A stretch of 64,000 bases of DNA from Eudromia elegans (taxonomy: Eukaryota > Chordata > Aves > Tinamiformes > Tinamidae). Location: assembly GCA_003342815.1 (NCBI GenBank), contig PTEX01000003.1, forward strand, positions 3,194,567 through 3,258,566, in the 5' to 3' direction. Under the pieces are notes generated by a model. That model searched no databases. It had not been told where the DNA came from and was given only the letters and a program-made list of their open reading frames with translations. A program made the position numbers and the translations under genes. Shown one piece after another: positions 1-10,846 of the stretch (its first letter is position 1; every line of letters begins with the position of its first letter).

Positions 1-1589
1 ATGTTTTTAAGAAAAAAAAGAATCAGTGAGAGTATGATTAATGTAAGTGACAATCCACATGGGAAAACATCCGTAGAACATTCCCTCCTGGAATTCAGTC
101 ACTGATATCTGTGTTGCTTTCTCATGCCCACATTCTTGGTACTTGCAGCTCACAAAATGGGAAGATACCCAGGCACTTTCAACCACATCCTTTTCTCAGC
201 CACATCAGGGCACTGCTGTTCACACAGGAATTTCAATACGTTTATTTACCAAAATGATTTTCCTACCAAACTGCAATTTAATGCTGCAATTTACTCACTG
301 ACATTATTTTAATGTATATAAGTGCAACTCGCCTGAGCACAACACTACCATTATAAGAGGGCAGCCTGTGTGTATGAAAATGCTACACCTCAATCTTACA
401 CTCTAAGGTCGGGATTTGCTATTAATTCGTTTACTGTTAAATTTGGGGTTTATGTATATTTACTGCAACAGTGGCATTTTCAAGCAGAGCTACAAAATAT
501 GATGGCATTTAAGATTTTTAAATACCAACTATTAAAGCCAAAGAAACAGAACTCACGACGAAGACTCTGTAACAGGCAGTTTTAGCAGCCCACAGAGCTT
601 TGTGGGCATTTTAAGATGAAAGGAAGTCCTACAGAATCAAAACCAGAAAACATTACAAAATATTAGTGCTCATAAAGTATTTATCATTTAAATTGGTTGT
701 GCTATAGCACCTGTATTTTCATTTCCCTCTCAAACACCTTGCTATATAAACTGACCAAAAATCCCACAAAGTAGGATTCTTTAATCTAAAGAGGAAACGA
801 AGAGAGTGATATCTAAAACTTCCACAAGAGTCCAAATACCACACATGAAAAGACTAGGCTGGAAATGTTCAGTGCCATACACCAATACATTTATTAAGCA
901 GATGGCAGTGTGACTTGAAACTCAGGATAAATCTAACTAGCATGAGAATCAGAGCAGGACACAATAAACTGACAAAACATGTATGGGAAGCCCTGTTTCA
1001 CTGTAAGCAGCTAAATTTTGTGGTTTCCTTGCTTGAATGACTTTGATTTTCCTTTTATCCAGAGGGAAAAGTGTTTGCTAGCAAACCAGAAAGAAAACTG
1101 TATATTCCAGTCTCAGTTTACACTCGGATTTTGTACCACTTCAGCAACGAAGTCGCAGCTAACAGTATAAGACTGCCCAAATGACAGTAATAAGTACAAA
1201 TACAGGTAAATGAAGTGTGTTTTTTGTTTTGTGCTAATAGGATAACAAAGTTGTTTATTTCCTCCTAGCAGCTGAGCTTTAGCACTAGCTAGAACTCTTA
1301 TGTTTTGCTTCAACAGTAGAAAAAGATGAAAAACAGCAGTCTTGCATTTAGCAGAGAAGACAGATTTTAGTCCATGCTGGTAGCTATTCTTATTCTGAAG
1401 TTGCTTTCCAATAGTTCCATAGAGAATTTTAATAGTAGCTGAAGGAATTAGCTGTTTGCTGCAATAGATGAATTCCCTGTAAAGATCTTAGTGTCCCAAA
1501 AAGAGTGAAAAATGTTTCTCAGCAAAAAAGACGTTGACAACTGGGTGCCAAATATAGGAAAAGATTAATAAACCTATCCAGGTTCAGCA

Positions 1590-1832
1590 AGGAACCATAC
1601 ACTGGTACTGGCTGGAACACCTGTCCAGTGAGGAGAAGCTAAGGGATTTGGACTCAGACTGGAAAAGAGGTGGCTTTGGGGGCTTTCAGCACCTCTTCAG
1701 TAGGTCACAACACAGATGGAGCTCGACTCATCACACCAACTTGGTCTGATCCCACAGCTGACTCTGCCCGAGCAGTTTTGGCCTACAGAGCTCCTGAGGT
1801 CCCTTCCAACCTGAATCTCCTGTGATCCTATT
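1590..1832 (+). mobile_element. Old CR1 LINE 3' fragment, plus strand
   Basis: Two segments resemble CR1: GAGGAGAAGCTAAGGGATTT near 1632 and GAGGTCCCTTCCAACCTGAA near 1794, the latter ending in CTCCTGTGATCCTATTA. The order and spacing fit a 5'-truncated CR1. Divergence is high and the 5' boundary is approximate. Confidence 0.65.
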
Positions 1833-3565
1833 ATTTTTTTGCAAAGTACAAAGCAGCAGTTTGTTTTTGCTGTTCAGAAAAACCATGTTCATTGTCGCAC
1901 ATGATGGCATGACAGGGGTTAATACTTCCATCATAGAATCTTTTCATTTCAGTACAGGCATCAGAAAGCACCTTCTAACTCAAGATTATTCTTAGACCAG
2001 CAACCATCAATGGGTTCCTGGTTCACATCAACTTCAACACTGACTTCTCTGGGTCTTCTCCAGAAATGGAACCTTTCTGTTATCTCTGAAGCTTTCCTAT
2101 GGGTTTGCTCTTCCCAGATGTCCTCTTCTATTTTGCTTTCCGGTAGCTTAATCTCAGCATGCCCGAACACTCTTAGAAAAGGAACCACCTCATTTTTCTT
2201 CTTGAGTTTTCCCCCAAAGCAGTACACATGGCAGCTACAACAAGGTAAAAAGGGAGCCTAGGTCCCTGCTGCCCAAACACAGCTCTCTTAATAGACCGCA
2301 AAACAACATAAAGCTACCAGCTGAACAAACAAAACAGGTGTTCTCAGTCACTGCTGCCATTGCTGTTTGTGCAAATAAACTGCACACTCTGGGCAGTGCT
2401 ATTTATAGCGCTAGGTTTAGGTGTCTTGTTTTTGGTGGCCCACCAACACACTCAACAAGAGTTCACTGTTACTTTCAACAAATATACATGCTGAACTGAG
2501 CTCTCCTGCAGCTCTGAAATGTAATTCAGCTTAAGTTTTTGTACATGGAACAGCTTACTGCTAATATTGCTCTTCTTTTCTGTAGATAATCTAATCATTA
2601 TTTCTTCCCCTTCCTATTTATTTTTTTAATTATTCTTTTTCTCCTTGACTGCGTTGTTGACCCTGTATATATGTTCACCACATCAGACACTTAAAACAAC
2701 TAAAAGTAATTTACACCTAAACACCTAAAAGTACTTTCATTATATCAGATTCTTTAGGAAGATGTTACAGATAGTAGTTAAGGTTGTACGAGTGCCTCAA
2801 GAACTCATATGACTCTTCTTTCATTAGAATGGGCTATTTTCCATTTCAAAGTTCCTAAGTATATGCTACTTACACTTGAAAAACTAAAAAGGTAGCTATA
2901 AGTATAGATCTATATGCATATGTCTTATATTGGTTAATCTTTACAGGCAAATGAAGAGTCATTGCTTCAAACAGAAGATTTATTAAAAAGATATTCAATG
3001 TGCTAGACACTATTAAAGTGATAAAATATACCATATAGCCCACAGTCAATATGGCTAAGTCAGTTCATGACTTAAGAATGCATCTGAAAACATATCTACA
3101 ATTAAGAGAAAGACTGTACACAATCACACTGAGCTCAAACACTTAAAAAAAAAGTGCTTATGTTGGTTATCTGTGCTTATATAAATCTGAAATTAGAAAG
3201 CTAGTAGTCTACCAGATTTTACATAAAAACACAATGTATAGAAATAACACTATTTACACATTTCATGCAGCAGCCTATATCAAGGATGAGAACGAACATG
3301 GGGGTACAATCCTCCATGAGAGACAGCAAGCTGTTTATACTGTGCCAGTTTCACAGAGCTGTGTTCTGCCACTCCCAAGCACTCACCTAAGAGAATGCAC
3401 TCTTCCACTTTGATTTTAAAATACATTTAAGTGGGAGTCCTCAGAATGGATGCCAAGCTTGGCCACATTACGAGGAATAACTGTTAGGTGGGATTAAAAA
3501 CTAGCATATCGCAACGAAGCTATTGGAGGTCAACAACCTGTGTTACCACTAAACTTAAAAATGTT

Positions 3566-3598
3566 GGGGTTTTGTTGGGTTTTGGGGTTTGGTGCGGG
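3566..3598 (+). other. G-tract motif, possible G-quadruplex
   Basis: Four G runs of 4, 3, 4 and 3 bases are separated by T-rich loops of 7, 4 and 8 bases. The pattern resembles T4G4-type telomere repeats but is too short and irregular to be a telomere array. It is on the strand opposite to VPS13B transcription, so it would form in the non-template or template DNA, not in the pre-mRNA. Confidence 0.5.
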
Positions 3599-6500
3599 CA
3601 GAGGAATAGGAGGAAAAAAATATAGTTTTAAAACCAAGACTATTAGAAAAGCACATCACTCATTTCAATCTTTTTCCTAAGTGGTTAAATAACTATGCAG
3701 CAGCTCCAAGACCCCTTTTATATGTACACCTGGGAAGAATACTGAATCCTGTTACTTTCCTCAGCGTTACCCTGATGTGGTTTAGACCAGATGTTTAAAT
3801 GTTACAGTATGTACATTTTCTTCTCTTCTTCCAAGGCAAAAGCAAAATAAGAGGAATATTTGACTTCACTCCACAAGAGACCTATTTAATAGTTTGGCGG
3901 TTATGTAAGTAAAGGTAGCTTGGCTAAGTCAATGTTGACGACATACAGAACGACATGATCCTAATGAGTTGGAAAATATTGGCTCTCATGAGATTCAACC
4001 AGATGCTACTGCGCTGAGAAAGCTACTGTATTATTGAATTTCATTTTTATGAGGTAAAATTTATTATTCAACCATTAAGGTATCCCACATGAAATCTTGC
4101 ATAAAATAGTTTTACAGTTACTTTCTGGAAAGTAGATTTTATTTTAACTTTAAGACATCATTTACATGAGGGATTCAAATGCCTATTTGATCACCTTCAA
4201 TAGAGAAATGTAAGGTCTGCAAGCAATTTTCCCCAAAATACCAGATTAATGGAACTGAACTGTCAACAAAATAATGAACTACCTGAATAGGACAAGGAAA
4301 AAGTGGTAGCAAGTTCCAGTTTTCCAGAGCAAACTAAAGCCATGTGTGACTGTGTATATGTTTTCTTGGCAGGCTGAAATGGTTAGAAACTAAGTGCTTC
4401 AGGTACCTACTAACAAATAATGAAAAAATACAGAGTATAATTACACCACAGGATCAACTATGCTCAACTTTTAAAAGATCTAAATTGACTATATTCTAAA
4501 ATATATGTTTTTACATACTTATTTTTCAAAAAGTAAAACAATCAACAGCAGTATATTTACTTGCAAAAATGCAGACTGTAGGATGAACTTCAAATTTCTC
4601 CATGACTATCACAAACCCCCAAGCAAAACAGTGCTGCTTCCCAAGCATGTGCACACATAAGAACTAATATACTTTTCTGTATAATGCTACTTGTGCTTAT
4701 ATGCTGAAAGGATGATAAAAATAAGGGACAGGAGTGGAATCACCAAAAGAATCACTAGGGAACATTATCTGACTTGACAGCTTGCCTTTGGTCTTTTTTT
4801 CCCATTCTATGTGAGACACAGTAGCAAAAATAATTAATAATGCCCTTTTTTTGATCCATGTGAGAGAAAAAAAAGCTGTTTGCAGCTGTTTTATGTATCC
4901 ATTTCTCAGTTTGCTTTTTATCATTTTATAGTCTTGTCCTCCATTTTAAATCTTTTACTCCATTGGCTCTTTCACAACTCTCATTTTAAGCAGTATGAAA
5001 CTTCCTAATATTCTTTAATAGTAAAGTCTATTCATTCAAGTAGTAATTTCCATTTTTTATATCTAAACTCTAAATGTTTAAATGTCTTGGCTTCTCAGGT
5101 GCCTAAAAATACCGGTGTGCACTTGAAAAGAACCTAAGCCAATTTAGGCATTTAATACTACAGATTACAAGAGTGCTAAGCTGTCACTGCAACGATGGGA
5201 GTTAGGTGCTTCCAAAAATCCCATTTAACAGTTACCTACATCTTTAAGGTTCAGGTCAGTTTTATTTAAAAATCTGCATTTAACAAGATAGAGAAGGCAC
5301 TTAGAAGAGCATCACAATAATCTGAAATGTAAAACTGTATATACATACATATATTTAATCTATCCTCCTTAAGTCCTATGCTCAGTTGCAGTACTGTCCA
5401 GGTCCTTCTTTTAGCAGCAATTGTAAGATAATAGACCTTATGAATACGCATGAGGATTACATATTTGTCTTCATTCTTAAATTCTGTAAGACACTCAGCA
5501 CAAGTATATCTTGTCTTGGAGACTCCAAAACTTATATTTTCAGAGGCCTCTTCTTTGAAAATGGTAATCGAAAGGGCAAATAGACAACTATCTGATCAAT
5601 ATTGCAAGTCTAATAACTAGCAAACTATAAAATACTTTAGGAAAGGATTTTCCTTCTGGGGAAAAAATAGTTTGTCAGGGGAGGAAGTTAAGGAAGATAA
5701 AATGTTCATCTTCTAAAAGCTGTTTTCATTTCTTGGTATTTCATGACTCTATTCATAACCACAATTAGTATGGTATTGATCTTACAGGTTTATTCTGGAT
5801 GTCCAGATCATCATTCAGTCTAAACCAATTTTGAAGGAAGTTTTGGAGCAGTAAAATAATTCTGCTCCAGGCAAACCCTTGCCACAGATGCCCAGAGCTC
5901 TCATTTCTGCTTGTGTGTGGACACCCACAGTACAGGGCTCCCTTTGCAAACGGCAGACAGTAGCTCTGTGGACAACAGCTCCTGGCAAGGCCGCTGCGCC
6001 CAGGCCCACAGGTGGTCACCAGCTCCTCCCTGTCGTGCTTTCCCGCGGCTCATACATCTCTACTTCCGTCTCCTGAACTACAAATGTCCGAGCTGATCCT
6101 CTTCCTCTTTTCCGTTCCATTCTGTTTCCCCTACAGCATGCCTGTATTGTAAGCACAGGTTCACAGAAAAGCAACTGGAAAACTGGACAAGGTGGCTGTG
6201 CTAAAGCAACAAGCAAAGGAAACAACAATGCTGCCCCAAGACCTATGCTGAGATGCCACCATCTCCTGCAGCATCACTTCAGAGTTACAGCAATAACAAA
6301 AAACAGTATGTTTTAGAGGCGCTCCACTCACTACCAGACCAAAAGACCTCTGCTGCACAGCCTCTGCAGAGGCATAAGCGTTTCAGTGACACCCTCCACT
6401 CACCCCACAAAAAACGGCAGGAGAGAGGTCGCCTGCATCGTTCTTGACTACCCGCAGACACCAAACGGCAAACACATTGCCCACTAGATCACTGAGAGGA

Positions 6501-7130
6501 GACTTGATGGAACTCCCTGAATAACAAGGGGCCTTTAAAAGTAGAAGACAAGCTAAAGGTGTCCTTTAGTTTTTGAAAATAGAAGCACGTCTGAGTGGGT
6601 TATAGAGGACTAAGTATCCAGATACAGATCTAGGTAAGACCTTGTCTTAATCATTACAAACACACCCAAAAGAAAGCTTTGAGAAGTTTTATATGTAAAG
6701 ATGGATGATAATTTGGGCAACAATACTTGTGAAATATAGATTTTTTGATTACAATGAAGAGTAGGAGGCAATATAAAACTAAACAAAAAAAAAATGAATT
6801 TCCAGAAAGAGATCCCCTGACAAACACGGAAAGCTCAAGAGAAAGAGAGCTTCAATTTCCCCAAATACACTACATTTATGTAAAAACAAAACCAGGAAAA
6901 GCTAAGGCACAAAGTTAGGTTTCAACAGTCACAAAACACAATAAAGTGTTGTTTGTATAAAGTTGGTCAAGAAAATAAATAAAAAAATGATCCACAGCAC
7001 CACAAGGACAGAAAGCCATCATCTTGAAGTACTTTTGCCATAGTTTTGTTGCTCATCTAAGACATGAACTGTGATCAGATGGATAACATAATGAATACCA
7101 TTGACACAAAGGTTATTATTTCTGAGAGGC

Positions 7131-7145
7131 TTTTTTTTTTTTTTT
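7131..7145. repeat. T15 homopolymer
   Basis: Run of 15 T on the plus strand about 140 bp before the old CR1 fragment at 7284. Not part of a recognised element. Confidence 0.9.
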
Positions 7146-7283
7146 GAAAAGCCAGCACTGCACAAACATTTAATGTTTTTAAAATGGTGTGTATGGAAAC
7201 ATTAAATCTACAGTATCTTGGTAAGCAGCCAAATAACGTCTGAGATCTCTTGTGGTTATAACACAAATCACAAAAATATTCTT

Positions 7284-7610
7284 TGGATAGGCCCTCTGGA
7301 GGTCATCTAGTCCAACCACTCCCACAAAGCAGGACTAGCAATGACAGTATAAAAGATGAGCTTGAGCTATGGCTTTGTCTAGCTAAGGCTTGGAAATCTA
7401 CATGCGTGAGGGCAAACCTTTTTAATGCCACACTATATGCTCAATCTGAGCCTTGCAAGCAATAATTTATTGTGACTGCCCCTTGTTTTATCACCTCACA
7501 ATAACAAGAAGAGTTTGACCCCATCAGCTTTGAAGCTGTCTTTCAAATGGATTTGTAGGTACTGTTAAATTATCTCTTTCTCCTTTTCACCAGAACTAAT
7601 CTAGTTCAGC
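7284..7610 (-). mobile_element. Old CR1 LINE 3' fragment, minus strand
   Basis: Plus-strand reading shows CTCTGGAGGTCATCTAGTCC, AACCACTCCCACAAAGCAGG, then CCCCTTGTTTTATCACCTC, AAGAAGAGTTTGACCCCAT and a weak match around CTAGTTCAGCTCCCTCAAA. These occur in the order expected for a reverse-complemented CR1 3' region. It is strongly diverged and its ends are approximate. Confidence 0.65.
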
Positions 7611-8840
7611 TCCCTCAAATATCTCCAATGTAAATAGTGTGTGCTACATCCAGATTAAGCCTCATCCCAAAAGTAATCCTTGAGATGGATTTCAGATGAC
7701 TGAGAACAAGGCAAACAAAAACTACCTTCCAAGATGACGATACACAGAAATAAAAATCAGTCAGTTCCTTATGGGCTACATTATCTTCACAGTTGCTTCA
7801 ATGAAGAATAAAAGCTGAAATTTCAATTTCTCTGTGCAATTACAGTTTGTGGTTTTTTGGGGTTTTTTTTGAGTTTAGACACGTACACACTGTTATGAAA
7901 GTATGTGGAATCTGACACTGAGTACAAGGAGAATTTACAATAAAGCATGACACTAAATTTTACACAAAGGTACTCTAACATCAGATACTGGTCTTGCAAA
8001 ATCAACCAAGCTAAGAAATAGGGCTAAATGGTAATCTGCAATTATTTCATCAGACTTGAAAGCAAAGCTTTAGTTAATAAGAACTACAGAAGGATAAAGT
8101 TTACCAGGTCAAGCATTAAGCCATGAACAAGAGAAGATCAAAACAAACAAAATACTACATTCATTTACTTTATTGTAAGTACTTCAAATGTGTGTTCCAG
8201 ATTTCTACTGCAAATACATTTGTTAGCAAGGTTGTATCACAGTTCATTGCTTTGCAGGACTGCAACATGTTCAATGAGGGAACAGCTTACTTCAGAACTA
8301 CACAAATCTCTAGGACCATCTCATAGGATTGAACTATATAGCTGAGTTATATTTTCACATTTACCTGTGGCATGGATTGCTAACCTAATGCTTTTAGAAG
8401 TATCAACACTTGAAAATAAAACCACAGTCTCAGCCTTAGGTGATACACACAGAATCAAGCAAAGACTGAAGCGAACTGGAGACTTTTATGGAAGGAAAAA
8501 AAAGTCCTTCCCAAAGAGTTCTTCCAAGGGTTACATATGTGGAAATAAAAGTTAGTTTGCAATAGCATATAAGCACAAACATAACTCTACGAAAACAGAA
8601 GTGGAAAAGGAGAACAGCAATGAGAAAAAATAGTATTGAAAGAGACCTCCAATGGCAGTGTAATCTATCATTCTCTTTCAAGTCATAAATTTATAAAATA
8701 TGAATTATTCCCCTAGCAATAAAAACTGGCAATAATAGAGATCCCAAAGGATCTCAGTTACTCCTGCTACGTATTTATTCATGATAGATAAACAATAGTG
8801 GACTTAAATTATTTCAGCCTGCATAGAAATACAGTGAAGT

Positions 8841-8856
8841 AAAAAAAAAAAAAAAA
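8841..8856. repeat. A16 homopolymer
   Basis: Run of 16 A on the plus strand in intron 17, with no recognised element next to it. Confidence 0.9.
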
Positions 8857-8976
8857 TCTCCCTCTGAATGAACTTTATGCACTTGAGGACTGTGATCCCC
8901 CAATAAGCTAGTCAAAATCTGCTAGAACTAGTCTATTAGTCTTCAGTAGTGAAAGGTTCCAACAATAAATCCTATT

Positions 8977-9027
8977 AGATGAGGGGAGGAAGGAAGTTGA
9001 TGGGAGGAGAAAGGCAGGGAGGGAGGT
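8977..9027 (+). other. Purine-rich GGGAGG tract
   Basis: About 50 bases almost purely A and G, with GGGAGGAGAAAGG and GGGAGGGAGG. On the VPS13B strand this is a pyrimidine tract. No splice site in use follows it. Confidence 0.6.
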
Positions 9028-10322
9028 ATGATTTCTAAGCAGAGACCAAGCCAGCAGAAGAATTCACTCTCATATCTATTTGCTTCTACAGACATTTAAC
9101 TAGCAGCAGCTTTGATTCAGACACAGGGCTAGATGTCTCTGTATTCAGGCTCCTACATTCTTAGAATGCCCCAAAAGGAATTGTAGCCTCCTGACTGCAT
9201 CTACAGGACTCTGACTTGTCGCTGTTTGACTCCACGAAACAAAAACACAGATTATAGACTAACGCTGCCCTTTTATTGCTTTTTGACAAAACAACACAAC
9301 ACGGGAAACAAGAAAAAGGCTTAGATATGTATTTGATGGATAGGATGAAGCAAATCACTGGATGTTTAAGTACAGTAGTAAAACTGAGCATTGCACTAAA
9401 AAAAAAAAAATTGAAGAATGCTGCAGAACTCAAGAATTACTACAGTTTCTAGTCAGAAAATTACAAGACTACAATTCTGTGAGTCCTCACCCTAATTTCG
9501 TCTTAGAAAAAATAAGGAATTGATGAATCAGTTAAGGTTAATTCTAAATGGACCACTGTTCTCAAAGGTTGAACAGTCCAGGTCAGAAGGATGACTTCTC
9601 CAGACTGAAAGCCTGGCAAACTTCTACTACCTCATGTGCTTTACACTTTTTTCTCCAAAGATGCCAAATACGATATAGTTAGTGACATCTTCATGCAAGA
9701 GTCTCTCCCTGTTTCTGAAGAGAAACTCTTGAGCTCTTTTTTTGCATCTTTCTAATTAAAACCCCACAAAGATGAAATAGGTCTGTATAACACACAGGGA
9801 AAACAGGAGGAAAGCAAAACTAGTTTACTTCCCACTTTAGTCTGAGTAAATATATTCATTCAGGTAAGGAAAGGAAGAGAAAAGTGGAAAAGAACCTGGC
9901 AGCATTCAACACTCTGCAAAATTCTTACTAAAGAAGGCAAAGAAGGTATTCAGGGTAGCAGATTTAAAAGTAACACGTTCCCAACTTACCTATGAGTTAA
10001 TCAGCATTCAAATTCAGTAAAACTTTCCAGTATGCAACTGTTATACATGGGTGATAACTTCAGCATTTTATCAACAGTTTTGCTAAACAAATCGTTATTT
10101 TCTTCCTAACAACCTAGGTTGTTTCCAAAAGGATATCACATAACCAATTTTATTATTTACATCACCACCTGTAAGACCTGCATATCTTCAGCAGTTTCCA
10201 AAGAGTTAAGAAACACTTATTTATGAAACTGGATTAAAAACATCTGCAGCCATTCAAAAAAATCCACCTCTGTATGCCACAAAATGTCCTTGATTAATAA
10301 AGCCCTCAATAATCCAGCATTT

Positions 10323-10328
10323 TTTATT
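10323..10328 (-). promoter_or_regulatory. Candidate AATAAA poly(A) signal for the short VPS13B form
   Basis: AATAAA on the minus strand lies about 257 bases past the read-through stop at 10585. A second copy is at 10149-10154. Either could end a transcript that keeps the start of intron 17. The hexamer is common in AT-rich introns, so this is weak evidence without 3'-end data. Confidence 0.25.
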
Positions 10329-10584
10329 TCATCCAACAGCTTCACCTTTGAATGATCTTAAGTTACAACATTACACCGTATAAGGTAGCAAGGGTGGATG
10401 TTTCAAATGAGGGAAGTATGGAAAAATTATCCTGTATGGGAAAATTAAATGCATCCAGAAATTGGTGCCAAGGAGCGAAGCTTGGTGGCTTAGCTTACAT
10501 CCTGGACTTTAAGCATAAGCTATAAATACCCATATGCACACAAAAACATTCTGTCTGTTAACAACTGCAAGTAAAAACCTGGAT

Positions 10585-10661
10585 TTAAAGGTTGTATGCA
10601 CATTCACTAGCAGTGCTCTGTAACATAATAAAGACATTAACCAAAACAATCACATATTTAC
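10585..10661 (-). CDS. VPS13B: Possible alternative C-terminus: exon 17 read-through to a stop
   Basis: If the exon 17 donor is not used, the frame continues for 25 codons, [18 protein letters not shown] then SECAYNL (the first Gly straddles the border), to TAA at 10585-10587. Adding these to about 838 residues gives a protein of about 863 residues. From memory, a short human VPS13B isoform of about that length is annotated and ends near this point. I cannot confirm its tail sequence here. The tail is hydrophobic and lacks any motif I recognise. It may equally be a plain intron with a chance open frame. Confidence 0.4.
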
Positions 10662-10846
10662 CTGAAGTTTGGAAAATCTCATTCAGCAAAGCTTCATTTA
10701 CCACCACAGAACTAACATTTCCAACAGGATGACACCAGCTCTGATAAATAGTTTGAAGCAGAAGGGTTTGAGCTCTAGTTGCTTGAATTGTCAAATTAGG
10801 AAGCTCAAATATGCATTCTGTGAGGGGAACATGAGCTCGCTTAGTC
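10662..10846 (-). CDS. VPS13B: VPS13B exon 17
   Basis: This 185-bp exon follows ATTTTAAACAG and ends before GTAAAT. It reads (W)[51 protein letters not shown], then [10 protein letters not shown] plus one base. It matches human closely, with one extra residue around WCHPVGN. It is the last VPS13B exon in the window; the next (human GVKSKNPLPTLEG) was not found in the 10.6 kb below. The frame stays open past the donor (see the separate entry). Confidence 0.95.

Larger units (their letters stand above)
1..10661 (-). other. VPS13B intron 17 (5' part)
   Basis: The intron runs out of the window at position 1. It contains old CR1 fragments (about 1590-1832 and 7284-7610), a G-tract motif at 3566-3598, a GC-richer patch at 5850-6130, homopolymers and a purine-rich tract at 8977-9027. 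I looked for human exon 18 (GSIQNVELKYCST) and did not find it. Confidence 0.75.
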
